Assembly: GCA_019423125.1 (NCBI GenBank)
Contig: JAHZBZ010000021.1
Span: 1 to 17,394, forward strand
Source: Bacillota bacterium
GTDB taxonomy: Bacteria > Bacillota > Clostridia > Christensenellales > Borkfalkiaceae
Direction of reading: 5' to 3'
Length of the DNA: 17,394 bases
The notes beneath the pieces are model-generated. The model had not been told where the DNA came from and did not search any database. It saw only the letters and a list, made by a program, of their open reading frames with translations. The translations under genes and the position numbers were made by a program. This document shows, in pieces, positions 6,150 through 12,630 of this stretch (positions are counted from its first letter, which is position 1; each line of letters starts with the position of its first letter).

Positions 6150-6749
6150 TCAGTGTCTGTTTTTGAGTTCGGTGCACACGTCGGAGAGCTTCACGCCCGC
6201 GTTGCACAGCAGGACGAGCGCATGATAAAACAGATCCGCGCACTCGCCGACGATCTCCTCTTTGTCGCCGTTCTTCGCCGCGATGACCAGTTCCACCGCC
6301 TCTTCGCCCGTCTTTTTGGCGATCTTGTCCACCCCTTTCTCAAAGAGGTATGCGGTATAGCTGCCCTCTTCGGGGTTCGCCTTTCTGTCCTCGACGATGC
6401 GCTGGAGCGCTCCGAGCATCTCGGCGCCCGCGCCCGCCTCGACGACGGGGGTATAAAAACAGGAGTAATTGCCCGTATGGCAGGCGGCGCCCGTCTGCTC
6501 CACTTTTAGGAGCACGCAGTCGCGGTCGCAGTCGAGCGAGACCGCGCGCACCTTTTGCAGATGGCCGCTCTCCTCCCCTTTCTTCCAGAGCTTTTTGCGC
6601 GAACGGCTCCAATAGTGCGCATAGCCCGTCTCCAGCGTCTTGCGGTACGCCTCTTCGTTCATGTACGCCTGCATGAGCACTTCGCCGCTCTCGTAGTCCT
6701 GCGCGATCGCGCAGACAAGTCCCTTTTCGTCAAATTTCAGCTGTTCCAT
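6150..6749 (-). CDS. hisIE: Bifunctional phosphoribosyl-AMP cyclohydrolase / phosphoribosyl-ATP pyrophosphatase
   Basis: A 199-residue fusion catalysing histidine steps 2 and 3: PR-ATP to PR-AMP + PPi (HisE), then ring opening to ProFAR (HisI). HisI is N-terminal: YMNEEAYRKTLETGYAHYWS at 29-48, SRKKLWKKGEESGH at 50-63, metal-binding DCDRD at 73-77, and the zinc cysteines at 90 and 97 (ACHTGNYSC). HisE occupies about 110-199, with FEKGVDKIAKKTGEEAVELV and the ECADLFYHALVLL helix. The ATG at 6749 overlaps the end of hisF by 13 nt and has GAGGAA upstream. It is the last his gene; 66 nt with no clear terminator separate it from the aldolase-like gene. Fusion of these two domains is common, and nothing essential appears missing. 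Confidence 0.97.
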   Translation of the reverse strand: MEQLKFDEKGLVCAIAQDYESGEVLMQAYMNEEAYRKTLETGYAHYWSRSRKKLWKKGEESGHLQKVRAVSLDCDRDCVLLKVEQTGAACHTGNYSCFYTPVVEAGAGAEMLGALQRIVEDRKANPEEGSYTAYLFEKGVDKIAKKTGEEAVELVIAAKNGDKEEIVGECADLFYHALVLLCNAGVKLSDVCTELKNRH

Positions 6750-7507
6750 TCTGTCTTCCTCACGGCGATGCCTTGCTCCGCCAGATAGTTTTTGAGTTCG
6801 CGCATGTCGATCTCCGCGAAATGGAAGAGGGACGCCGCGAGCGCCGCGTCCGCCTTTCCCTCGGTGAGCACCTGCGCAAAGTGCTCGGGCTTTCCCGCAC
6901 CGCCCGAAGCGATGACGGGGATGTTGACCGCCTCCGCCGCGCGCCGCGTAAGTTCCACGTCGTAGCCCGCCTTCGTGCCGTCGCGGTCCATGCTCGTCAG
7001 AAGCACCTCGCCCGCGCCCAGCTTTTCCGCCCGCGCGATCCACTCGACCGCATCGATGTGCGTGTTCACGCGCCCGCCGTTGAGATAGACCTCCCAATGC
7101 CCGTCGCTGCGCTTTGCGTCCACGGCGAGGACGACGCACTGCGAGCCGAAGCGCAGCGCCGCCTCCGTGATTAGTTCGGGGTTGCGCACCGCCGCCGAAT
7201 TGACGGCGATCTTGTCCGCGCCCGCCGAAAGAAGCCTGCGGAAATCCTCGCAGGTGCGGATGCCGCCCCCCACCGTCAGCGGGAGGAACACCTGCTCGCT
7301 CGCGCGGCTGAGGACGTCCAGCGCGGTCGCTCTGCCGTCGCTGGACGCCGTGATGTCGAGGAACACGATCTCGTCGGCGCCGATCTTGTCATACGCCTTC
7401 GCGATCTCGACGGGGTCGCCCGCGTCGATCAGGTTGACGAAGTTGACCCCTTTGACCACCCTGCCCTTGTCGATGTCCAGACAGGGGATGATTCTCTTTG
7501 CTAACAT
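6737..7507 (-). CDS. hisF: Imidazole glycerol phosphate synthase subunit HisF
   Basis: A 256-residue (beta-alpha)8 cyclase. It uses ammonia delivered from HisH to convert PRFAR into imidazole glycerol phosphate and AICAR. It starts MLAKRIIPCLDIDKGRVVKG, with the catalytic Asp at 11 and the second Asp at 130 (VVLAVDAKR). Phosphate-binding glycine motifs are VGGGIRT (79-85) and IASGGAGK (199-206), and TSMDRDGTKAGYD (171-183) is the usual loop. It lies 12 nt after hisA, with AAGGAAGGA before the ATG at 7507, and overlaps hisIE by 13 nt. Its partner hisH is two genes upstream in the same operon. It is homologous to HisA, reflecting the ancient duplication. AICAR released here feeds purine synthesis. 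Confidence 0.98.
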   Translation of the reverse strand: MLAKRIIPCLDIDKGRVVKGVNFVNLIDAGDPVEIAKAYDKIGADEIVFLDITASSDGRATALDVLSRASEQVFLPLTVGGGIRTCEDFRRLLSAGADKIAVNSAAVRNPELITEAALRFGSQCVVLAVDAKRSDGHWEVYLNGGRVNTHIDAVEWIARAEKLGAGEVLLTSMDRDGTKAGYDVELTRRAAEAVNIPVIASGGAGKPEHFAQVLTEGKADAALAASLFHFAEIDMRELKNYLAEQGIAVRKTEWNS

Positions 7508-7519
7508 GGTCCTTCCTTG

Positions 7520-8233
7520 TCATTCTTTCGCGAGCGCGAGCGCCTCTTTCAGGTCGATCGCACCCGTATATAGCGCCTTGCCAAGCACGGCGCCGTACAC
7601 ATCCGACTGTTTGAGCGCGCGCAGATCCTCCATCGTCGAGATGCCGCCCGAGGCGATGATCTGCAGTCCCGTCTCCTTCTGCATCTGAATGGTGCCGGTG
7701 ACGTTCGCGCCCTGCATCGCGCCGTCCTTTGCGATGTCCGTGAACAGCGCACAGCGGATGCCCATGCGGCGGCATTTCTTGCCAAACTCAATGGCGGAGA
7801 TGTCCGTCGTCTGCGTCCAGCCCTTGACCGCGAACATGCCGTTCATCGCGTCGATGCCCGCCACGATCTTTTCGGGAAACTGATAGGTCGCAAGCGCAAA
7901 TTCGTCGGGATCGCATGCCGCCATCGTGCCGATGACCACGCGGTCCGCGCCTGCATCCAGGCGCTTGCGGATGTCCACGATGCGGCGGAGTCCGCCGCCG
8001 CTCTGGATGTACAGTCCCGTGCGCTTCTTGATCTCGAAGATCACCGAATCGATGCCGCTCTCGCCCGAGAACGCGCCCGAAAGATCGACGACGTGCAGCC
8101 ATTCGGCGCCTGCGTCCGCCCATCTGAGCGCGAAATCGACGGGATCCCCGTATTCAGTGACCTGCGTCTTGTCCCCCTTGTAAAGGCGCACTGCCTTTCC
8201 GCCGAGAATGTCTATCGCCGGAAATAAAATCAT
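7520..8233 (-). CDS. hisA: ProFAR isomerase HisA
   Basis: A 237-residue (beta-alpha)8 isomerase that converts ProFAR to PRFAR by an Amadori rearrangement. It starts MILFPAIDILGGKAVRLYKG, with the general base Asp at 8; the second catalytic Asp is at 128 (VAGIDAMNG), followed by VKGW. Phosphate-binding motifs are IQSGGGLR (76-83) and IIASGGIST (192-200). Length is normal for the family. The ATG at 8233 is 21 nt after hisH, with GGAGGAA before it. It is HisA rather than the bifunctional PriA, since a separate anthranilate-pathway role is not suggested by the context. Confidence 0.98.
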   Translation of the reverse strand: MILFPAIDILGGKAVRLYKGDKTQVTEYGDPVDFALRWADAGAEWLHVVDLSGAFSGESGIDSVIFEIKKRTGLYIQSGGGLRRIVDIRKRLDAGADRVVIGTMAACDPDEFALATYQFPEKIVAGIDAMNGMFAVKGWTQTTDISAIEFGKKCRRMGIRCALFTDIAKDGAMQGANVTGTIQMQKETGLQIIASGGISTMEDLRALKQSDVYGAVLGKALYTGAIDLKEALALAKE

Positions 8234-8254
8234 GACTCTTCCTCCGAATTATTT

Positions 8255-8851
8255 TTATGCTCTGCCCATGCGGCAGAAATTCTTTAACAGTTTCAGTCCC
8301 GCGCCCCCGCTCTTTTCGGGGTGGAACTGCACCCCGTACACGTTCTTGCAATATACCGCGGAGGGATAGGTGACAAAATAATCCGTCTTTGCCGCGGCGA
8401 ACTCGTCGGGACAGTCGGCGCGGTAGCTGTGCACGAAGTAAAAGTTCGTGCCCTCGGGAATGCCGTCGAACAGCGGCGTGCGAAGGTCGAACACGCGGTT
8501 CCAGCCGATCTGCGGGATCTTGCCCTCCGCAAAGCGCACCACCTGCCCTTTCACGAAGCCCAAACCCGAAAACTCTCCGTCTTCGAAGCTCTTTTCCAAC
8601 AGGAACTGCATGCCGAGGCAGATGCCGAGCACGGGCGTGTCCTCTGCCCGCGCGCGGACGTAATCGGAGAGATGCGCGGCGTCCAGCTGCGCCATCCCCG
8701 CGCCGAAAGAGCCGACGCCGGGCAGGATCAGCCTCTCGCAGCCGTCCAGCACCTTCGCCTCTCCCGAGACGACGGCGCGTTCGCCGATCGCCTCCAGCGC
8801 CTTCTGTACCGAGCGCAGATTGCCCGCGCCGTAATCGAGGATGCCGATCAT
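8255..8851 (-). CDS. hisH: Imidazole glycerol phosphate synthase glutaminase subunit HisH
   Basis: A 198-residue class I glutamine amidotransferase that hydrolyses glutamine and channels ammonia to HisF. The start MIGILDYGAGNLRSVQKAL is characteristic. The oxyanion-strand motif is LPGVGSFG (43-50). The nucleophile Cys is at 78 in GICLGMQ, and the catalytic His 177 and Glu 179 are in VQFHPEKS. All of the triad is present. The ATG at 8851 overlaps the hisB stop in an ATGA (4 nt), implying translational coupling, and the gene is followed by hisA after 21 nt. Confidence 0.98.
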   Translation of the reverse strand: MIGILDYGAGNLRSVQKALEAIGERAVVSGEAKVLDGCERLILPGVGSFGAGMAQLDAAHLSDYVRARAEDTPVLGICLGMQFLLEKSFEDGEFSGLGFVKGQVVRFAEGKIPQIGWNRVFDLRTPLFDGIPEGTNFYFVHSYRADCPDEFAAAKTDYFVTYPSAVYCKNVYGVQFHPEKSGGAGLKLLKNFCRMGRA

Positions 8852-9423
8852 AACACGCCCTTGGAGGAGGGAACGCGGTCGGACACGATGCGGACGGCAT
8901 CCTGCAGGCACTTTGCGAATGCCTTGAAGATCGCCTCCGCCTCGTGGTGCGCGTTGCCCCTGTGCAGCAGGCGGACGTAGATATTCATGCCCGCGTTGAA
9001 CGAGAGCGCGCGGAAGAACTCCTCTACCAGTTCGCCGTCGAAGGTGCCGATCTTGCCCGAGAGTTTGTCCTCGAAGTTGAGGTATGCCCTGCCGCCCAGA
9101 TCGATCGCGACCTGCGCCGCGCATTCGTCCATGGGCAGGACGCGGTCGGCAAAGCGCGCGATGCCGCGGCGCTCGCCCAGCGCCTCCGCGATCGCCTTGC
9201 CCAGGCAGATGCCGACGTCCTCCACGCTGTGGTGGTAGTCGACGTCCGTATCACCCTTGCAGCGCACGAAAAGGTCGGCGCCGGAATGCACGCTTAAAAG
9301 TTCGAGCATGTGATTGAAGAACCCGACGCCCGTGTCGATCTCGTTTTTGCCCGTCCCGTCCAGATCGAGGGAAAGCTCGATCTGCGTCTCGCGCGTCTTG
9401 CGCTTTATCTCCGCCTTTCTCAT
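8848..9423 (-). CDS. hisB: Imidazoleglycerol-phosphate dehydratase
   Basis: A 191-residue monofunctional dehydratase (IGP to imidazole acetol phosphate), an Mn-dependent 24-mer in known members. Metal-ligand motifs are GVGFFNHML (32-40), DYHHSVEDVGI (62-72) and GNAHHEAEA (156-164). It lacks the N-terminal HAD phosphatase domain of the enterobacterial fusion, so histidinol-phosphate phosphatase must be supplied elsewhere. The ATG at 9423 sits in a 4-nt ATGA overlap with hisD, and GGAGGA within the hisD end serves as ribosome-binding site. Length and motifs are typical. Confidence 0.98.
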   Translation of the reverse strand: MRKAEIKRKTRETQIELSLDLDGTGKNEIDTGVGFFNHMLELLSVHSGADLFVRCKGDTDVDYHHSVEDVGICLGKAIAEALGERRGIARFADRVLPMDECAAQVAIDLGGRAYLNFEDKLSGKIGTFDGELVEEFFRALSFNAGMNIYVRLLHRGNAHHEAEAIFKAFAKCLQDAVRIVSDRVPSSKGVL

Positions 9424-10697
9424 TTCATGTCCTCCAGCCGCACGCGCACCGCATTGGCGTGCGCGCCCAGGCATTCGCTCTCGGCGAGGCGGATGATGTC
9501 CTCCCCGTCCGCCGCGATCGCCTCTTTTGTGTATTCGATGACGCTCATCTTCCGCAGGAAGATGTCCGCGTTCAGGACCTGGAAAAACCGCGCCGTCCCG
9601 CCCGTGGGCAGGATGTGGTCGGGACCCGCGAAATAGTCGCCGACCGGCTCGGGGGTGTAACTGCCGAGGAACACCGCGCCCGCACAGCGGATGTCCTTGA
9701 GCAGCTCTCTCGCGTTCTTCGCCGCGATCTCGAGGTGTTCGGGCGCGATCTCGTTCGCGAGCGCGCACGCCTCTTTGAGGTCGCGCACCAGGATGATGCC
9801 GCCCGCCGTTCGCGTGGAATACTCGGCGATCTCGCGGCGGGGAAGGAGCGCGAGCTGGCGTTCCACTTCCGCCTGCACCTCTTTTGCGAACGTCGCGTCA
9901 TCGGTGAGCAGGATAGAGCGCGCGAGCTTGTCGTGCTCCGCCTGCGAGAGGATGTCCGCCGCGACGAAGCGCGCGTTCCGGCTCCCGTCGGCGATGATCA
10001 GGATCTCGGACGGGCCCGCAAGCATGTCAATGCCCACTTCGCCGTAGACCTGTTTCTTTGCGAGGGTGACGTAGATATTACCAGGCCCCGCGATGACGTC
10101 CGCCTTCGGAATGCTCTCGGTGCCGTATGCGAGCGCGGCGATCGCCTGTGCGCCGCCCGCCTTGAAAACCTTTTCCGCGCCGCATTCCTTGGCGGCGACG
10201 ATGACGGCGGGATTGACCGCGCCGTTCTTTGCGGGGGTGCAGACATAGATGTGCTCCACGCCCGCCGCCTTTGCGGGCAGAACGCCCATCAGCACCGAGC
10301 TGGAGAGCGGCGCCGTGCCGCCCGGGACATAGATGCCCGCGCGCTCGACGGGGCGCACGAGATAGCCCGTCGTGCGGCCGTCCTGCGTGCGGATGTCCTC
10401 TTTGAGCAGAGAGCGCGCGTGATAGTCGTACACGTTGCGGATCGCCTTGCGCAGGGAGGCGAGGAACGCCGCGTCCGTCTGTGCATAGGCGGCGGCGATC
10501 TCCTCGTCGCTCACGCAGAGCGTCTGCGCATTCAGGACGGAGCCGTCCAGCTTTTCGCACCACGAAAAGAGCGCCTCGTCCCCGCCGTCGCGCACGCTGT
10601 CCACGATCTCGCGGACGGCGGCGGCTTTCGCCTCGTCGTCAAATTTTCCGCGGCGCAGGATGTCTTTCGCCGCCGCGGCGTTTTCGTAAATCTTCAT
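9420..10697 (-). CDS. hisD: Histidinol dehydrogenase
   Basis: A 425-residue zinc enzyme catalysing the last two NAD-dependent oxidations, from L-histidinol through histidinal to L-histidine. Signature stretches are GIYVPGGTAPLSSSVLMG (121-138), KAGGAQAIAALAYGTESIP (179-197) and DMLAGPSEILIIAD (224-237). Expected zinc ligands are Gln 252 and His 255 (SQAEHD), Asp 354 (VGDYFAGPDH) and His 413 (GAHANA). The catalytic Glu-His pair is at 320-321 (PEHLE). The start is ATG 10697, where GAGGAAAGA precedes the codon and the product begins MKIYENAAAAKD; the open frame continues upstream without a better start. It follows hisG after 35 nt and overlaps hisB by 4 nt. Confidence 0.98.
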   Translation of the reverse strand: MKIYENAAAAKDILRRGKFDDEAKAAAVREIVDSVRDGGDEALFSWCEKLDGSVLNAQTLCVSDEEIAAAYAQTDAAFLASLRKAIRNVYDYHARSLLKEDIRTQDGRTTGYLVRPVERAGIYVPGGTAPLSSSVLMGVLPAKAAGVEHIYVCTPAKNGAVNPAVIVAAKECGAEKVFKAGGAQAIAALAYGTESIPKADVIAGPGNIYVTLAKKQVYGEVGIDMLAGPSEILIIADGSRNARFVAADILSQAEHDKLARSILLTDDATFAKEVQAEVERQLALLPRREIAEYSTRTAGGIILVRDLKEACALANEIAPEHLEIAAKNARELLKDIRCAGAVFLGSYTPEPVGDYFAGPDHILPTGGTARFFQVLNADIFLRKMSVIEYTKEAIAADGEDIIRLAESECLGAHANAVRVRLEDMK

Positions 10698-10711
10698 TCT
10701 TTCCTCGCTTG

Positions 10712-10727
10712 CGCCCCGCAAGGGGCG
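10712..10727 (-). other. Small hairpin in the hisG-hisD gap
   Basis: CGCCCC and GGGGCG form a perfect 6-bp stem with a 4-nt loop (TTGC on the minus strand). It sits in the 35-nt hisG-hisD gap, just before the hisD ribosome-binding site. No T-tract follows, so it is not a typical terminator. It may tune hisD translation or protect the mRNA (inference). Confidence 0.45.
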
Positions 10728-10732
10728 ATGTG

Positions 10733-11353
10733 TCACAAAAATTTTTTCATCTGCGCGATCAGCGGCAGGATCTCCGAGGCCTTCGTCTTGAGGCTGACTT
10801 TGTTCGCGACCAGCCGCGCGGAGATGTCGAACACCTCTTCGAGCACGGCGAGCCCGTTGGCGCGCAGCGTGCCGCCCGACTGCACGATGTCGAAGATGAC
10901 GTCCGCGAGCCCCGTCAGCGGCGCGAGCTCGATGGAGCCGTTGAGTTTGATGATCTCCACGTCCTCGCCGCGCGAGAAGAAGAGCTTTTTCGCCGTGTTG
11001 ACGTATTTGGTCGCGACGCGCAGATGCGCCGCGTCCGCAAAGTCCTTTTTGTCGGGAAAGCCCGCGACGCAGAGTTTGCATTTTTCAAATTTCAGATCGA
11101 GCATCTCGTACAGGTCCGCGCCCGCCTCGAGAAGGGTGTCCTTCCCGACGATGCCGATGTCCGCGATGCCGTATTCCACATAGGTGGGCACGTCCGCGGG
11201 CTTGACGAAGAAGAAGCGGAAGGCGCCGTCCGGCGTCTCGAGCACCAGCTTGCGCGTCTCTTCCTTGAGGATCTCCGCGCGGATGCCGCATTTGAGGAAC
11301 ACGTCCGCACACGAATCGGCGAGACGTCCCTTTGCAAGCGCTACGTTCAGCAT
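10733..11353 (-). CDS. hisG: ATP phosphoribosyltransferase, short form (HisG-S)
   Basis: A 206-residue enzyme catalysing the committed step, ATP + PRPP to PR-ATP + PPi. It begins MLNVALAKGRLADSCADVF, with GIADIGIVGKD and LADVIFDIVQSGGTLRANGL (159-178; the PRPP/phosphate loop region is near its end). It ends at MKKFL without the C-terminal regulatory (ACT-like) domain of the approximately 290-residue long form. Short HisG proteins are inactive alone and form a hetero-octamer with HisZ. Consistent with this, hisZ lies directly upstream and its end overlaps the hisG start by 7 nt, favouring balanced synthesis. Feedback inhibition by histidine is expected to act through HisZ (family knowledge). 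Confidence 0.98.
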   Translation of the reverse strand: MLNVALAKGRLADSCADVFLKCGIRAEILKEETRKLVLETPDGAFRFFFVKPADVPTYVEYGIADIGIVGKDTLLEAGADLYEMLDLKFEKCKLCVAGFPDKKDFADAAHLRVATKYVNTAKKLFFSRGEDVEIIKLNGSIELAPLTGLADVIFDIVQSGGTLRANGLAVLEEVFDISARLVANKVSLKTKASEILPLIAQMKKFL

Positions 11354-12501
11354 TTTTCCACCCCCTTCGCGGTCGCGCGGTACACTTCCGCGTATCCCGC
11401 CGCAGGCATTGCGGCGTTCTCTCCCGCAAACAGGTCACAGCGCCTGCCCTGCTTTGTCATCTCCGCATACGCGGCATAGCCGTTCTTTTCGCCGCCCGCC
11501 TCGCAGACGATCGCGGCGCAGGGCAAGGCCGCGGGCTGCCCTTCGATCGCGGCGAGCGCGCGCATCATGCCGATCGCAAACCCGACCGCGGAGAGCTCCT
11601 TCCCGAAACGTGCGCACAGCCCGTCGTACCTGCCGCCCGAAAGGACGGGAGAGCCCACCCCTTCCGCAAGCCCCGTGAACACGATGCCCGAATAATATGC
11701 GAGGCTCTTGACGGTGCCGAGGTCGAAGGAGACGTATTTCTCCATTCCCATCTCGCACAGATAGCCGTACACCTTCTGCAGGTGCGAAAGCGCCGAGAGC
11801 GCCAGGGCGTTGTCCGTGAGTTTTTCCGCCTCGCGCAGGATGTCCGCGCCGCCGAACAGCGCGGGAAGGGCGAGGATCGCCGCCTGTGCGCGCGCGCTCG
11901 CGCCGTATTTTTTGAGCGCGATCTCGGTGTTGACGGAGTCCTTTGCGTTGATGTAGCCGCGGATCTCTTCGGACGCCGCGCCGTCCAGCCCGCTCTCTTC
12001 GAGAAGGCCCTTATAAAACCCGACGTGCCCGACGTCGATGATGAAATTTTCCAGCCCGATCGCGCGCAGGCAGTCCGCCGCGAAGGCGATCGCATATGCG
12101 TCCGCAAACGCGCCCGGCTCGCCGAAGATCTCCACGCCCGCCTGACAGACCTCGCGGTCGCTGTTGCCGCCGCCCGAAAAGTCGTAGACGTGCGAAAAAT
12201 AACAGAGTTTTGCGCGGTCGCGCCGCAGTTTGGTCGCCGCGATGCGCGCGCAAGCGAGCGTCATGTCGGGACGCAGGACGATGAGATTGCCGTCCCTGTC
12301 CGTCATCTTGAACATCTTGGTCTGTTCGATGGGGCTCTCGACGCAGGCAAAGGTGTCGTAGTATTCCAGCCCTGCCGTGCGGACAAAATTGAAGCCCGCG
12401 CCCTCGAACTTTGCGCGGAGTTTCTCCTCCGCCGCCCCGAGCTTGCGGCATTCCTCGGGAAGGATGTCCCGCACCCCCGCGGGAAGTTTGAAATGTGCCA
12501 T
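11347..12501 (-). CDS. hisZ: ATP phosphoribosyltransferase regulatory subunit HisZ
   Basis: A 384-residue histidyl-tRNA-synthetase paralogue that activates and regulates short-form HisG. It begins MAHFKLPAGVRDILPEECRK, the usual class II synthetase-like entry. VLRPDMTLACARIAA replaces the LRPE-type motif 2 region of true HisRS. LAYYSGIVFTG and VLSGGRYDGLCARFG resemble the synthetase histidine site, used in HisZ to sense histidine. The C-terminal anticodon-binding domain of HisRS is lacking, as expected. The start is ATG 12501, with GGGAG upstream; the open frame extends to 12546, but that part falls in the GC-rich leader. It is the first his gene, so regulatory and catalytic subunits are made first. 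HisS itself is excluded by length, motif and hisG adjacency. Confidence 0.95.
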   Translation of the reverse strand: MAHFKLPAGVRDILPEECRKLGAAEEKLRAKFEGAGFNFVRTAGLEYYDTFACVESPIEQTKMFKMTDRDGNLIVLRPDMTLACARIAATKLRRDRAKLCYFSHVYDFSGGGNSDREVCQAGVEIFGEPGAFADAYAIAFAADCLRAIGLENFIIDVGHVGFYKGLLEESGLDGAASEEIRGYINAKDSVNTEIALKKYGASARAQAAILALPALFGGADILREAEKLTDNALALSALSHLQKVYGYLCEMGMEKYVSFDLGTVKSLAYYSGIVFTGLAEGVGSPVLSGGRYDGLCARFGKELSAVGFAIGMMRALAAIEGQPAALPCAAIVCEAGGEKNGYAAYAEMTKQGRRCDLFAGENAAMPAAGYAEVYRATAKGVEKC

Positions 12502-12521
12502 TTGCACTCCCGTGCGCCCGT

Positions 12522-12546
12522 GTGCGACCGCGCTCCGCGCGCGCAC
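12522..12546 (-). promoter_or_regulatory. GC-rich hairpin in the his operon leader
   Basis: In the roughly 70-nt leader, GTGCG/CGCAC and CGCGC/GCGCG form a two-part stem with a GT bulge and a GGA loop. The same GTGCGC can alternatively pair with GCGCAC a little downstream, close to the GGGAG ribosome-binding site of hisZ. No T-tract or histidine-codon run is seen. It could influence translation of hisZ; this is unproven. Confidence 0.4.
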
Positions 12547-12576
12547 CCTATTTAGAGGCGCTTCTTTATTTGTATA

Positions 12577-12606
12577 ATTTTATCATATTGTTTTGCGCTC
12601 TGTCAA
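12577..12606 (-). promoter_or_regulatory. Promoter of the his operon
   Basis: Minus strand: TTGACA (12601-12606, perfect -35), 18-nt spacer, TAAAAT (12577-12582). Initiation is expected near 12570. It lies 25 nt after the recG stop in an AT-rich pocket, so the his operon need not depend on readthrough from recG. Confidence 0.75.
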
Positions 12607-12630
12607 TGATTCGCGCAGAACTTGCAAAAA

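Noticed and set aside
6104..6150. Terminator between hisIE and the aldolase-like gene
   Set aside because: The GC-rich stem has no T-tract after it on the minus strand and abuts the next ribosome-binding site, so cotranscription is more likely.
11347..12501. Histidyl-tRNA synthetase HisS
   Set aside because: The length, lack of an anticodon-binding domain, altered motif 2 region and overlap with short-form hisG identify HisZ.
12502..12630. T-box riboswitch or histidine attenuator upstream of hisZ
   Set aside because: The space between promoter and start is only about 70 nt, with no T-box core sequence, no His-codon run and no stem followed by T residues.
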